Shown here one piece after another: positions 1 through 8,553 of a DNA stretch of 64,000 nt. The stretch is from Pseudomonas nitroreducens (lineage in GTDB: Bacteria > Pseudomonadota > Gammaproteobacteria > Pseudomonadales > Pseudomonadaceae). Every line of letters starts with the position of its first letter. The first letter of the stretch is position 1. The stretch covers positions 124,001-188,000 of the forward strand of contig NZ_JALJXP010000008.1 in assembly GCF_024170165.1 (NCBI RefSeq), read 5' to 3'. Under the pieces are notes generated by a model. The model was not told the DNA's origin, did no database searches, and saw only the letters and a program-made list of their open reading frames with translations. The position numbers and the translations under genes are program-made.

Positions 1-581
1 GCCCAGGCTGGGAGCATCCAGTGCTGGCCGAACCAGTCGCCGACCATCGGCAGCACCAGCGGCAGGGACAGCAGGATGGCAGCGGCCAGCCACCAGCGCT
101 CGCGCGCCAGACGGGCCACAGCCGGGTCCACGGTGGGCTGGTCGGGTTCGATGGGGCGGGCCTGGTAGCCGGCCTTGTCGACGGCCGCGATCAGCGTGGC
201 GGTGTCCACTGCGCCGAGCAGCTCGAGGTGGGCGCGCTCGCTGGCCAGGTTGACTCTGGCCGAGCGCACGCCGGGAACCTTGTTCAAGGCGCGTTCGACG
301 CGGCCGACGCAGCTGGCGCAGGTCATGCCTTCGATGCTCAGTTCCAGGCTATGGGCTGGCACCTGGTAGCCGGCCTGTTCGACGGCGGCGACCAGCGCCG
401 GCAGGGTGTCGCCGCTGGACGGCGCGGCGAGCTGCACGCGGGCCTGCTCGCTGGCGAGGTTGACGCTGGCGTCCTGCACGCCGGGCACTTTGCGCAGGGC
501 GCGTTCGACCCGGCCGGCGCAGCTGGCGCAGGTCATCCCGGAGACGGGCAGGTCGAGTTCGATGGGGTTGGCGCTGCTCAT
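1..581 (-). CDS. copA: Copper-exporting P1B-type ATPase, N-terminal part (cut by window edge)
   Basis: Inner-membrane ATPase that pumps Cu(I) out of the cytoplasm. Only the first ~193 residues are in the window. They contain two heavy-metal-associated domains, each with GMTCASC (near residues 15-21 and 85-91), followed by the start of the first membrane helix (LAAAILLSLPLVLPMV, ~165-180). Two metal-binding domains is usual for Pseudomonas CopA. The start ATG at 581 lies 35 bases inside a CueR-type operator on the same strand, so copper should induce it through CueR. The P-loop, CPC and DKTGT motifs lie outside the window and could not be checked. Confidence 0.93.
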   Translation of the reverse strand, partial: MSSANPIELDLPVSGMTCASCAGRVERALRKVPGVQDASVNLASEQARVQLAAPSSGDTLPALVAAVEQAGYQVPAHSLELSIEGMTCASCVGRVERALNKVPGVRSARVNLASERAHLELLGAVDTATLIAAVDKAGYQARPIEPDQPTVDPAVARLARERWWLAAAILLSLPLVLPMVGDWFGQHWMLPAW

Positions 582-608
582 GGGGCTTTCTCCCTGAAGT
601 TCCCCGAT

Positions 609-639
609 AGCATCAACCTTGACACGAGGGCAAGGTCAA
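609..639 (-). promoter_or_regulatory. CueR-type operator/promoter of copA
   Basis: Read on the minus strand, a -35 TTGACC (639-634) is followed by the dyad ACCTTGCC-N5-GTCAAGGT (636-616), then a -10-like GATGCT (614-609) at a long 19-base spacing. A long spacer spanned by a dyad is the hallmark of MerR-family activation, and CCTTGCC/GGCAAGG halves are those of CueR. The same element stands before copZ at 1255-1285. Confidence 0.82.
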
Positions 640-685
640 CCCTCGTTCGCTGCCAGCTTGTCGCAGGTCAAATCCGCGGGCGGGA

Positions 686-1168
686 TCAGCTGCCGCTGGA
701 GACAGGCATCAGGTACAGCCCGCTTTCGCTGTTGGCGATGCGGAACTTGCGCACTTCACCCGCATGCAGCTGCACGGACTGGGCACGCAGTGGCTGGATA
801 CCGCTGCGGCAGAGGCCGGAGTTGGCGGTTTGCAGGCGCAGGGAGACTTCACCCGGTGGCAGGTTGAGGGCGATCTCGCCTTCGGGCTGCAGGCGCGAGA
901 CCTTCTCGTCCTGCACGTACAGGTCGATGTCGCAGGCGGTGCCGGTATCCAGTCGTTCGCGACTGACGATCAGCACCGCATAGGCCACCGGCTGCGCGTC
1001 GGGCACCGGCCATGAACCGGGCGTGCTTGGCGGCGGCGTGGCCGGGGAGGTGGGGACGGGCGGCGCCGGGGGGGCCTCGGGCATGCCATCGGCCCAGGTG
1101 CTCGAAGGCAGGCCGGCGAAGGGCAGGGCGGCAGTGAAGCCGGCGGCAATTAAAAGGGAACGGCGCAT
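686..1168 (-). CDS. Exported protein of unknown function, proline-rich N-terminal linker
   Basis: 160 residues from the ATG at 1168. I chose this start because it opens a clear signal peptide (MRRSLLIAAGFTAALPFAG, cleaved near STWA/DG); the upstream in-frame start would bury the signal. A proline-rich stretch (PEAPPAPPVPTSPATPPPS, ~31-49) is followed by a ~100-residue domain with two cysteines (TACDIDLYV and SGLCRSG) that could form a disulphide in the periplasm. I recognise no family. It lies between copA and copZ, but the copA promoter falls after its stop codon, so it is not part of the copA transcript. Any link to copper is only positional. Confidence 0.7.
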   Translation of the reverse strand: MRRSLLIAAGFTAALPFAGLPSSTWADGMPEAPPAPPVPTSPATPPPSTPGSWPVPDAQPVAYAVLIVSRERLDTGTACDIDLYVQDEKVSRLQPEGEIALNLPPGEVSLRLQTANSGLCRSGIQPLRAQSVQLHAGEVRKFRIANSESGLYLMPVSSGS

Positions 1169-1254
1169 GGCGTTCTCCGATGAGTCAGCTATTTCCGCAG
1201 CTTGGCTGAGAGCCTGACGTAGGACAAGTGCAAGGCGATTGCATCGCGAGAGGC

Positions 1255-1285
1255 TTGACCTTGCCACGGTGGCAAGGTCGAGACT
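1255..1285 (+). promoter_or_regulatory. CueR-type operator/promoter of copZ
   Basis: A -35 TTGACC (1255-1260) overlaps a perfect dyad: ACCTTGCCAC (1258-1267), a central G, and the exact inverse GTGGCAAGGT (1269-1278). The -10 region begins ~19 bases after the -35 (GAGACT, 1280-1285). This is the MerR/CueR arrangement. It stands 43 bases before the copZ start, so copZ should be induced by Cu(I)-loaded CueR. No cueR gene is in the window. Confidence 0.88.
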
Positions 1286-1321
1286 GCATCCAACGCTTCA
1301 ATCCATCAGAGGAGAGATTCC

Positions 1322-1519
1322 ATGCATACCTTCAATGTCAAAGGCATGAGCTGCGGCCACTGCGTGCGGGCCATCACCCAGGCGGTGCAGGCGCTGGACG
1401 CCGCGGCGGACGTGCAGGTCGACCTGGGCGCCGGTGAAGTCCGCGTCGCCAGCCGACTGGACGAGCCCGCAATCCTCGCGGCGATCCGCGAGGAAGGCTA
1501 CGAGGCCGAGGCGGCCTGA
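1322..1519 (+). CDS. copZ: Copper chaperone CopZ
   Basis: A 65-residue heavy-metal-associated domain protein of typical length for CopZ/Atx1 chaperones. The metal site is MSCGHC (Cys11, Cys14); the HMA fold is otherwise complete (VKGMSCGHCVRAITQAV, then QVDLGAGEVRV and IREEGYEAE). It binds Cu(I) in the cytoplasm and passes or buffers it for CopA-type ATPases. Start is supported by AGAGGAG just upstream and by the CueR box. It is followed after 36 bases by a convergent TetR gene, the copZ-nalD order I remember from P. aeruginosa. Confidence 0.93.
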   Translation: MHTFNVKGMSCGHCVRAITQAVQALDAAADVQVDLGAGEVRVASRLDEPAILAAIREEGYEAEAA

Positions 1520-1555
1520 AGCTTCATTCCTCCCGGGCCGGCGTCCTGCCGGCCC

Positions 1556-2188
1556 TCAAGCCTGCGCCGGGTGCCAGTCGCGCACCAGGCCACGGAACAC
1601 GGCGTCGAACAGTTCGCGGGTTTCCTGCAGCGGGTCGAACAGGGCTGGGTCGCGCAGCCAGTCGCTGAGCAGGCCGAAGATCATCGCGTGTACCGCGCGC
1701 GAGGCAATCTTGGGCGTCACGCCGGGCATCAGCCGCGTGCGGCAATCCTCGCGGTTGAACAGCTGCTCGCAAAGCTCGATGAACTGCCGGACGAACTGGT
1801 TGTGGCGCTCCTCGGCGTCGCGCAGCTCATCGGTGAACTCGCAGCGTTGCAGGAGGATGGTGAGGATGCGCCGACGCTGCTCGTCGCGGGCGAGGTTCTC
1901 GACCACTTCCACGCTGAGCTGGAACAGCGACTCGATCGGGTCGTGACCGTCGCAACCGGACAGCCGCTGTGCCAGTTGTTCGGGCGGCAGGCGGACCTGG
2001 TTGAGCATGTCGTTGAACAGATGCGCCTTATTCTGGAAATGCCAGTACACCGCTCCGCGGGTGACCCCAGCGGCGCGCGCGATCTCTTCCAGGCTGGTAT
2101 TCGAGACGCCTTTCGCAAAGAAAAGGCCTTCAGCCGAGTCGAGAATCGTCTGTCGAGTTCGTTCCGAATCTTCTTTAGTTCTTCGCAT
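1556..2188 (-). CDS. nalD: TetR-family efflux repressor, NalD/TtgR-like
   Basis: 210 residues starting MRRTKEDSERTRQTILDSAE (ATG at 2188; an upstream in-frame start adds ten unconserved residues). It has an N-terminal TetR helix-turn-helix (LEEIARAAGVTRGAVYWHFQ, ~33-52) and a ligand-binding C-terminal half of normal length. The wording of the HTH and of the segment HLFNDMLNQVRLPPEQL closely recalls NalD, a secondary repressor of MexAB-OprM. It is divergent from an RND pump gene pair, the usual place for a local repressor, so it probably represses that pump and itself from the shared 156-base intergenic region. The symbol is by resemblance; a TtgR-like paralogue is possible. Confidence 0.8.
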   Translation of the reverse strand: MRRTKEDSERTRQTILDSAEGLFFAKGVSNTSLEEIARAAGVTRGAVYWHFQNKAHLFNDMLNQVRLPPEQLAQRLSGCDGHDPIESLFQLSVEVVENLARDEQRRRILTILLQRCEFTDELRDAEERHNQFVRQFIELCEQLFNREDCRTRLMPGVTPKIASRAVHAMIFGLLSDWLRDPALFDPLQETRELFDAVFRGLVRDWHPAQA

Positions 2189-2344
2189 GGCGCTTGGTGG
2201 TATACAGGCTAGGATCACTGGGTGACAGGCAGTTTACTGATTTTATTGCGCTAACAGTGCTTTACAGACACTGGCGTAGGTAAAAGTCACGCAGTCGTCG
2301 TCCTTTTGGGGTTCCGCCGTCAGTCATTTCCATGGAGAGGTTAC
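2189..2344. promoter_or_regulatory. Divergent promoter region with candidate TetR operator
   Basis: The 156 bases between the repressor and the pump hold an inverted repeat CAGTG-N9-CACTG (2255-2273), and just before it the short dyad CAGT-TT-ACTG (2230-2239). Their central position suggests an operator covering both divergent promoters. This is inference from symmetry; I do not see a match to a published TetR site. Confidence 0.35.
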
Positions 2345-3529
2345 ATGCCGTTTGCCCGTCGTTTGCCCGTCGCGCTTGCTGTCGTTGGGTTGCCAGTCCT
2401 GTTCGCTGCCTGGGCCCAGGCCGAGGACAAACCGGCCACGGCAGCGCCTCCGCCCCCGGCAGTGACGGTCGAAGTGGCCAAGAGCGCCCCGGTGCCGCTG
2501 ACCTTCGAATACGCCGCGCGCACCGCCGGCTACCGCGAAGTGGAAGTGCGCGCCCAGGTCAGCGGCATCCTGCAGCGTCGCACCTACGAGGAAGGCCGGC
2601 CGGTGAAGGAAGGCCAGGTGCTGTTCCGCATCGATCCGCGCCCCTACCAGGCCGCGCTGGGCCAGGCCAAGGGTTCGCTGGCGCAGACCCAGGCGCGCTA
2701 CCGGCAGACCGAGCGTGACCTCAAGCGGATTCGTGAGCTGCAACGCAAGGGCTTCGCCAGCGAAAGCGAGCTGGACCGCTACACCTCCGATTTCGAACAG
2801 GCCAAGGCCGATGTCGAGGCCGCCCAGGCCAACGTCCAGGCCAAGCAGATCGACCTCAACTACACCACGGTGACCGCGCCGATCTCCGGCATGGCAAGCA
2901 AGGAAGTGCGCTCCGAGGGCAGTCTGGTGGTGGCCAGCGACCCGAACTCCAGCCTGCTGACCAAGCTCACCCAGCTCGACCCGGTGTACGTCAACTTCGC
3001 CTACCCCGATACCCAGGCGACCCAGATGAACGACGGTGTGAAGAGCGGCCGCTACATCCTGCCCAAGGACGGCAAGCTGACCGCCGAGCTGCGTTTCGGC
3101 GATGGCAGCAAATACCCCATCGAAGGCGTCGTCGACTTCACCGACAGCTTCGTCAACACCGGCACCGGCACCGTGAACGCTCGCGCCGTGGTGCCCAACC
3201 CGCACAACCTGCTGATCCCCGGACAGTTCGTGCGCATCCTGATCACCGGTATCACCCAGAGCAAGGCCGTGACCCTGCCCGAACGCGCACTGGCCCAGGG
3301 CCCGCGTGGCACCTTCGTCTACGTGGTGGACAAGGACAGCTATGCCCGCGTGCGCCAGGTCACCACCAGCAAGACCGTGGATGGCCGCTGGATCATCGAC
3401 GCCGGCGTGGACGATGGGGACCGGGTGATAGTCGATGGCATCCTCAAGGTGCGCCCCGACCAGCCGGTCAAGGCCGTGGAAGGTGGCGCGCAGGAAGCTG
3501 CAGCCGGCACCGCCTCCACCCAGTCCTAA
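2345..3529 (+). CDS. RND efflux pump, periplasmic adaptor (membrane fusion) subunit
   Basis: 394 residues from the ATG at 2345, preceded by GGAGAGG at good spacing (an upstream in-frame start lacks a site). It is an AcrA/MexA-type adaptor: biotinyl-lipoyl half-motifs (VRAQVSGILQRRTYEEG, then TVTAPISGMASKEVRSEG), an alpha-hairpin rich in Gln/Ala/Lys between them, then beta-barrel and membrane-proximal domains (PGQFVRILI). The signal peptide ends FAAWAQA and has no lipobox cysteine, unlike AcrA and MexA, so the mature protein should be soluble in the periplasm or anchored only by its partners. It lies 12 bases before the transporter gene, clearly one operon. No outer-membrane channel gene follows. 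Confidence 0.92.
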   Translation: MPFARRLPVALAVVGLPVLFAAWAQAEDKPATAAPPPPAVTVEVAKSAPVPLTFEYAARTAGYREVEVRAQVSGILQRRTYEEGRPVKEGQVLFRIDPRPYQAALGQAKGSLAQTQARYRQTERDLKRIRELQRKGFASESELDRYTSDFEQAKADVEAAQANVQAKQIDLNYTTVTAPISGMASKEVRSEGSLVVASDPNSSLLTKLTQLDPVYVNFAYPDTQATQMNDGVKSGRYILPKDGKLTAELRFGDGSKYPIEGVVDFTDSFVNTGTGTVNARAVVPNPHNLLIPGQFVRILITGITQSKAVTLPERALAQGPRGTFVYVVDKDSYARVRQVTTSKTVDGRWIIDAGVDDGDRVIVDGILKVRPDQPVKAVEGGAQEAAAGTASTQS

Positions 3530-3541
3530 GGAGCGCCTATC

Positions 3542-6500
3542 GTGATTTCGCGCTTCTTCATCGAACGTCCGGTGTTCGCGATGGTGATCTCCATCGTGAT
3601 CCTGCTCGCCGGCCTGGTGGCCATGCGTGCCCTGCCCGTCGCCCAGTACCCGGAAATCGTGCCGCCGGAAGTCTCGGTGACCGCGTCCTATCCGGGGGCC
3701 AGTTCCCAGGTCATCGCCGAAACCGTGGCCGCTCCGCTGGAGCAGGAAATCAACGGCGTGGAGGGCATGATCTACCAGCTGTCCAACTCCGACGCCAGCG
3801 GCGCCATGAGCCTGACCGTGTACTTCGAGGTGGGCACCGACCCCGACCAGGCCACCATCGACGTCAACAACAAGGTGCAGGCGGCGCTCGCCAAGCTGCC
3901 CGAGGAGGTGCGCCGGCAGGGTGTGAAGGTGGAGAAGAAATCCTCCGACATCCTGCAGGTGGTGACCCTGTTCTCGCCGGACAACTCCCGCGACCCGATC
4001 TTCATCAGCAACTACGCGCTGATCAACGTGATCGACGACCTCAAGCGGATTCCCGGCGTCGGCGACGTCAGCCAGTTCGGCTCCAAGGACTACGCCATGC
4101 GCGTCTGGCTGCGGCCGGACAAGCTGGCGCAGTACAACCTGACGCCCACCGACGTGGTCAACGCGATCCGCGAGCAGAACTCGCAGTTCGCCGCCGGCAG
4201 CTTCGGCCAGCAGCCGATGAAGGAGCCGCAGGACTTCACCTACATGGCCACGGCCCAGGGGCGCTTCACCGATCCCAAGGAATTCGAGAACGTCATCCTG
4301 CGCAGTGACTCCACCGGCGCCAGCCTGCTGCTCAAGGATGTGGCGCGGGTCGAACTGGGGGCTCAGGACTACTCGCTGGTGACCTCGCTCAACGGCCAGC
4401 AGAACGCCGCCTTCGGCATCTACCTTCAGCCGGGCGCCAACGCCCTGGATACCGCCCAGGCCGTGCGCGACCACATGGCGACCATGGCCAAGCGTTTCCC
4501 GCAGGGCATCGCCTTCAAGATTCCGTACGACACCACCACCTTCGTGAAGGTCTCCATCGAGGAGGTGATCCACACCTTCATCGAGGCGCTGATCCTGGTG
4601 ATGGTGGTGGTCTTCATTTTCCTGCAGAACATCCGCGCCACGCTGATCCCGGTGCTGGCGATTCCGGTGTCGCTGGTCGGCACCTTCGCCGGCATGTACC
4701 TCATGGGCTTCTCCATCAACCTGTTGTCGCTGTTCGGCATGGTGCTGGCCATCGGCATCGTGGTGGACGACGCCATCGTGGTGCTGGAAAACGTCGAGCG
4801 GGTGATGCGCACCGAGAAGCTCAGCCCGAAGGCAGCGGCGATCAAGGCCATGGAGGAGGTGACGGGGCCGATCGTCGCCATCGTCCTGGTGCTCTGCGCC
4901 GTGTTCATCCCGGTCGGCTTCCTCGGCGGACTGGCCGGCCAGATGTACAAGCAGTTCGCGATCACCATCGCGGTGTCGGTGGTGATCTCCGGCATCGTCG
5001 CTCTGACCCTGTCGCCGGCGCTCTGCGCACTGATCCTCAAGGAGGAGCACAAGGAGCCCGCCGCGCCGTTCCGCTGGTTCAACCGCACCTTCGAACGCAT
5101 CACCAACGGCTATGGCGCCGGGGTGCAGTTCTTCCTCAAGCGCGCCGCCCTCGGCCTGATCCTGTTCGGCGGGATGATCGCCCTGCTGGTCATCCTGTTC
5201 GGCCGGGTGCCCGGCTCGCTGGTCCCGGACGAGGACCAGGGTTACGTGCTCAACGCCTACTTCCTGCCGCCGGCCGCTTCGCTGACGCGTACCGAGAAGC
5301 TCACCAACGACGTGACCCACCAGCTGATGAAACACCCGGCGGTGCAGGACGTGGTGACCTTCGCCGGCTTCGACATCCTCACCAACGGCACCCGCAGCAA
5401 CGCCGGGGTGTCCTTCGTACCGCTCAAGGACTGGAAGGAGCGCACCACGCCCGAGCTGGACGCGCGCAACCTGACCCGTGAGTTCATGAAGATGGGCGCC
5501 GGTCACGAGGACGGCGTGGTGATGTCCTTCAACCCGCCGCCTATCACCGGCATGAGTACCACCGGCGGTTTCGAGGCGTATATCCAGGACCGTAGCGGCG
5601 GCACCTCCGAGCAGCTGGAAGAGGTGACCATGAAGTTCCTCGCCGCCGCGGCCAAGCGCCCGGAGCTGGCGGGGGTCAACACCACCTTCAACGCCAACGT
5701 GCCGCAGTACTACGTCGACCTCGACCGCACCAAGGCGCGCTCCCTGGGCGTGGCGATCAACGACGTGTTCACTGCCATGCAGTCCACTTTCGGCAGCTAC
5801 TACGTCAACGACTTCACCCTCTATGGGCGCACCTGGCAGGTATCCCTGGAGTCGGAGCCGGAGTTCCGCCGCAAGCCGGACGACCTGAGCCAGGTCTTCG
5901 TGCGCTCCTCCACCGGCGATCTGGTACCGCTGACCACCCTGGTGTCGGTCAAGCGCATCCTCGGTCCGGACTCCTACGCGCGCTTCAACGTGTTCCCGGC
6001 GGCCAAGCTGCTGGGCGGCCCCGCGCCGGGCTACAGCTCCGGCCAGGCGCTGGCGGCGATGCAACAGGTGGCCGACCAGGTGCTCGGCGAAGAGTACTCG
6101 CTGGCCTGGATCGGCTCGGCCTATCAGGAACTGGCGACCCAGGGCTCGGGCAGTACCGCGTTCATCTTCGGCCTGATCCTGGTGTTCCTCATCCTCGCGG
6201 CCCAGTACGAGCGCTGGACCCTGCCGCTGGCCGTGGTCACCGCGGTGCCGTTCGCGGTGTTCGGGGCGATCCTGGCGATCTGGTTGCGCGGGCTGGACAA
6301 CGACGTGTACTTCCAGGTCGGCCTGGTGACCCTGATCGGCCTGGCGGCGAAGAACGCCATCCTGATCATCGAGTTCGCCGTGATGTGCCGCGAGGAGCAG
6401 GGCATGGGCCCGGTCGAGGCGGCACTGGAGGCGGCCAAGCTGCGCTTCCGCCCCATCGTGATGACCTCGCTGGCCTTCATCCTGGGTTGCGTGCCGCTGG

Positions 6501-6694
6501 CCATCAGCACCGGCGCCGGCTCCGCGAGCCGTCACTCGATCGGCACCGGGGTGATCGGCGGGATGCTCGCCGCGACCCTGCTGGCGACCTTCCTCATCCC
6601 GATGTTCTACATGCTGGTGGAGTCGGCTGCCGACAAGCTCAGCGGCCGTAAGGCGAAGGGCAAGCCCGAGCCAGAGGGCGTGCACGAGGCTTGA
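3542..6694 (+). CDS. RND efflux pump, inner-membrane transporter (HAE-1 family)
   Basis: 1050 residues, the normal length for AcrB/MexB-type trimeric proton-driven drug exporters. Starts with GTG at 3542 behind AAGGAGCG. Visible family features: first helix [20 protein letters not shown], porter domain with the [18 protein letters not shown] segment, the fourth-helix proton-relay acids in [14 protein letters not shown], and the second-half relay region [20 protein letters not shown] with the conserved lysine. It works with the adaptor encoded just upstream and must borrow an outer-membrane channel (an OprM-type protein is the obvious candidate) from elsewhere. Sequence mixes MexB-like and MexF-like wording, so I give no symbol. 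The C-terminal tail is short and charged. Confidence 0.95.
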   Translation: MISRFFIERPVFAMVISIVILLAGLVAMRALPVAQYPEIVPPEVSVTASYPGASSQVIAETVAAPLEQEINGVEGMIYQLSNSDASGAMSLTVYFEVGTDPDQATIDVNNKVQAALAKLPEEVRRQGVKVEKKSSDILQVVTLFSPDNSRDPIFISNYALINVIDDLKRIPGVGDVSQFGSKDYAMRVWLRPDKLAQYNLTPTDVVNAIREQNSQFAAGSFGQQPMKEPQDFTYMATAQGRFTDPKEFENVILRSDSTGASLLLKDVARVELGAQDYSLVTSLNGQQNAAFGIYLQPGANALDTAQAVRDHMATMAKRFPQGIAFKIPYDTTTFVKVSIEEVIHTFIEALILVMVVVFIFLQNIRATLIPVLAIPVSLVGTFAGMYLMGFSINLLSLFGMVLAIGIVVDDAIVVLENVERVMRTEKLSPKAAAIKAMEEVTGPIVAIVLVLCAVFIPVGFLGGLAGQMYKQFAITIAVSVVISGIVALTLSPALCALILKEEHKEPAAPFRWFNRTFERITNGYGAGVQFFLKRAALGLILFGGMIALLVILFGRVPGSLVPDEDQGYVLNAYFLPPAASLTRTEKLTNDVTHQLMKHPAVQDVVTFAGFDILTNGTRSNAGVSFVPLKDWKERTTPELDARNLTREFMKMGAGHEDGVVMSFNPPPITGMSTTGGFEAYIQDRSGGTSEQLEEVTMKFLAAAAKRPELAGVNTTFNANVPQYYVDLDRTKARSLGVAINDVFTAMQSTFGSYYVNDFTLYGRTWQVSLESEPEFRRKPDDLSQVFVRSSTGDLVPLTTLVSVKRILGPDSYARFNVFPAAKLLGGPAPGYSSGQALAAMQQVADQVLGEEYSLAWIGSAYQELATQGSGSTAFIFGLILVFLILAAQYERWTLPLAVVTAVPFAVFGAILAIWLRGLDNDVYFQVGLVTLIGLAAKNAILIIEFAVMCREEQGMGPVEAALEAAKLRFRPIVMTSLAFILGCVPLAISTGAGSASRHSIGTGVIGGMLAATLLATFLIPMFYMLVESAADKLSGRKAKGKPEPEGVHEA

Positions 6695-6702
6695 TGTGGC
6701 AA

Positions 6703-6729
6703 CGGGTCCGGCCGGCGCGGCCGGACCCG
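6703..6729 (+). terminator. Strong hairpin after the RND operon
   Basis: An 11-base-pair perfect GC-rich stem (CGGGTCCGGCC with its inverse, loop GGCGC) begins nine bases after the transporter stop. Only a weak T-run follows (CTTCTCCCATT), so it may act as a terminator or as a 3'-end-protecting hairpin. Confidence 0.55.
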
Positions 6730-6905
6730 CTTCTCCCATTGTTTCGGGACTTGTTTCGCGAGTTGCTTAGGGAGCTTGCTAATTTCCCGGCGCTCGCCAC
6801 AATGCAAGGCTTCGTCGCACCTTCCTTGCGCGCCAATCCGATATCCACGCTTGCCTGCCTGCGGTCTCCACCGCCTTTCGGCGGACGGGTGTGACCAGGT
6901 GATCC

Positions 6906-8081
6906 ATGAACCTCCGCATCCTGCTGATCCTCGGCGCCCTCAGCGCCTTCGGGCCCATGGCCATCGACTTCTACCTGCCCAGCTTCCCGGCGCTGGCGCA
7001 GGCCTTCGGTACCGACGTCGAGCACGTGCAACTCAGCCTGTCGGCCTACTTTGCCGGCCTTGCCATTGGCCAGTTGCTCTACGGGCCGCTGGCTGACCGT
7101 ATTGGTCGGCGCATTCCGCTGCTGCTGGGCGTGAGCATTTTCACCCTGGCTTCGGTCGCGTGCGCCCTGGCGCCGAACCTGGAGTGGCTGATTGGCGCGC
7201 GCTTCGTCCAGGCCCTGGGTGGCTGCGCGGGGATGGTGATCTCGCGAGCGGTGGTACGTGACCTGTGCGACCCGGTTGCCGCCGCCAAGGCCTTCTCGCA
7301 GCTGATGCTGGTGATGGGGCTGGCGCCGATCCTCGCGCCGCTGGGCGGCGGGCTGCTACTGAGCCTGTCCGGCTGGCAGTCGATCTTCTATTGCCTGACG
7401 CTGTTCAGTGCCCTGGCCGGCGGCGCCATCGCGCTGTGGCTGCCCGAGACCATCCCGAGCGGGCCGCGCCCGCCGCTGCGCGGCGCGTTGAAGCAGTACC
7501 GCGCGCTGTTCCGCGACCGCTCCTTCATTACCTATGCGCTCACCGGCGGGGTGGCCATCGCCGGGATGTTCTCCTACATCGCCGGTTCGCCCTTCGTGTT
7601 CATCGAACTCTACGGCGTGCCGACCGAGCACTACGGCTGGATCTTCGGCAGCAACGCGGCGGGCTTCATCCTGATGGCGCAGGTCAACGCGCGGCTGCTG
7701 CGCTATCGCGGGCCGGGATTCTGGCTGCGCCGGGCGGTGTGGGTGTACTTCGCTTGCGGCGTCCTGCTGCTGGGCATCACCCTGGCCAGACCCGAGCACC
7801 TGTGGCCGCTGCTGGTGCCGCTGTTTGGTGCCATCGCCAGTCTGGGCTTCCTGCTGCCCAACTCCTCGGCCTGCGCGATGGCCAGCCAGGGCCGCCATGC
7901 GGGCAGCGCCTCGGCGTTGATGGGCAGCCTGCAGTTCACCGTCGCGGCTGGCGCTTCGGCGCTGGTCGGTGCATTGCACGACGGCACGGCGCTACCGATG
8001 GCAGTGGTCATCACCGTCTGCGGCCTGGTGGCCGCGGTGCTCGGCTGGCTGAGCGGGCAGATCAGCGAACGCGCGGCCTGA
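6906..8081 (+). CDS. MFS multidrug transporter, Bcr/CflA family
   Basis: 391 residues with twelve predicted membrane helices. The Bcr/CflA signature is plain: MAIDFYLPSFPALAQAFG at the end of helix 1, the loop motif GPLADRIGRRIPLL after helix 2, and ARFVQALGGCAGMVISRAVV in helix 4 (motif C region). It is a proton-driven drug exporter of the inner membrane. AGGTGATCC precedes the ATG. Its place next to the nalD-like repressor agrees with the gene order I remember from P. aeruginosa, except that here an RND operon lies between them. Its stop codon abuts that of the next, convergent gene with no spacer. Confidence 0.92.
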   Translation: MNLRILLILGALSAFGPMAIDFYLPSFPALAQAFGTDVEHVQLSLSAYFAGLAIGQLLYGPLADRIGRRIPLLLGVSIFTLASVACALAPNLEWLIGARFVQALGGCAGMVISRAVVRDLCDPVAAAKAFSQLMLVMGLAPILAPLGGGLLLSLSGWQSIFYCLTLFSALAGGAIALWLPETIPSGPRPPLRGALKQYRALFRDRSFITYALTGGVAIAGMFSYIAGSPFVFIELYGVPTEHYGWIFGSNAAGFILMAQVNARLLRYRGPGFWLRRAVWVYFACGVLLLGITLARPEHLWPLLVPLFGAIASLGFLLPNSSACAMASQGRHAGSASALMGSLQFTVAAGASALVGALHDGTALPMAVVITVCGLVAAVLGWLSGQISERAA

Positions 8082-8261
8082 TCAGCTGGCGACGCGCTGT
8101 ATCAGTTCGGGGAGTCGGTGCGGGGCCTTCAGGCGGGCTTCGAGGGTCGCGACGAAACTGCGTGCTTCGAGCTCGCTGCGGAAGCCCACGGCCTGCTGGT
8201 CGAGGCAGACTTCCCACGGCTGGTCTTTGCGCAGGCTGGACGGACGGACGAGGATGTTCAC
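8082..8261 (-). CDS. Small conserved hypothetical protein
   Basis: About 59-62 residues, mostly charged, with no membrane segment or signal. No function recognised. Two GTG starts are possible: 8270 (Ser-Thr-Val extension) and 8261. I prefer 8261 because GGGGTGAG then sits at ribosome-binding distance. It is convergent with, and directly adjoins, the MFS gene. A short gene also follows this MFS gene in P. aeruginosa as I remember it, which supports its being real. Confidence 0.65.
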   Translation of the reverse strand: MNILVRPSSLRKDQPWEVCLDQQAVGFRSELEARSFVATLEARLKAPHRLPELIQRVAS

Positions 8262-8530
8262 GGTGCTCACCCCTGTGCTGTCAGGTGAAAAGGGACTCTC
8301 AGTGTAGTCCTGTCACATGGTGGTAGCGGGTGCGACCTGTGGTCGCCGACATGCGGTGCTCCTGCCCCCGAAGCGGCCTTCAGTCCCCGTTGCAGAGCGC
8401 TTCGCCCAGAGCGCTGCCGCTTCGCTGAAAAATCCTGAAAAGCAATCGTGCCCGCCTGGGCGAATCGCCTACGACCAAAGGTTGATGGTGGTGTGGCGAT
8501 CCCCGTCCATACTCGTTGTTCGACCTCGAT

Positions 8531-8545
8531 AACAACAATAAGAGG
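8531..8545 (+). promoter_or_regulatory. Catabolite-activity (Crc/Hfq) motif at the prpE ribosome binding site
   Basis: AACAACAA (8531-8538) fits the A-rich AANAANAA motif bound by Hfq with Crc in Pseudomonas. It directly adjoins the ribosome binding site AGAGG (8541-8545) of the acyl-CoA synthetase gene, so occupancy would block translation during growth on preferred carbon sources. The rest of the 8262-8553 gap shows no other element I can support. Confidence 0.65.
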
Positions 8546-8553
8546 CAGTGACG

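Noticed and set aside
2324-6739. Very long open frame (1471 residues) antisense to the RND genes
   Set aside because: His/Gln/Gly/Asp-rich composition typical of the antisense frame of a high-GC gene; the plus strand encodes complete adaptor and transporter genes.
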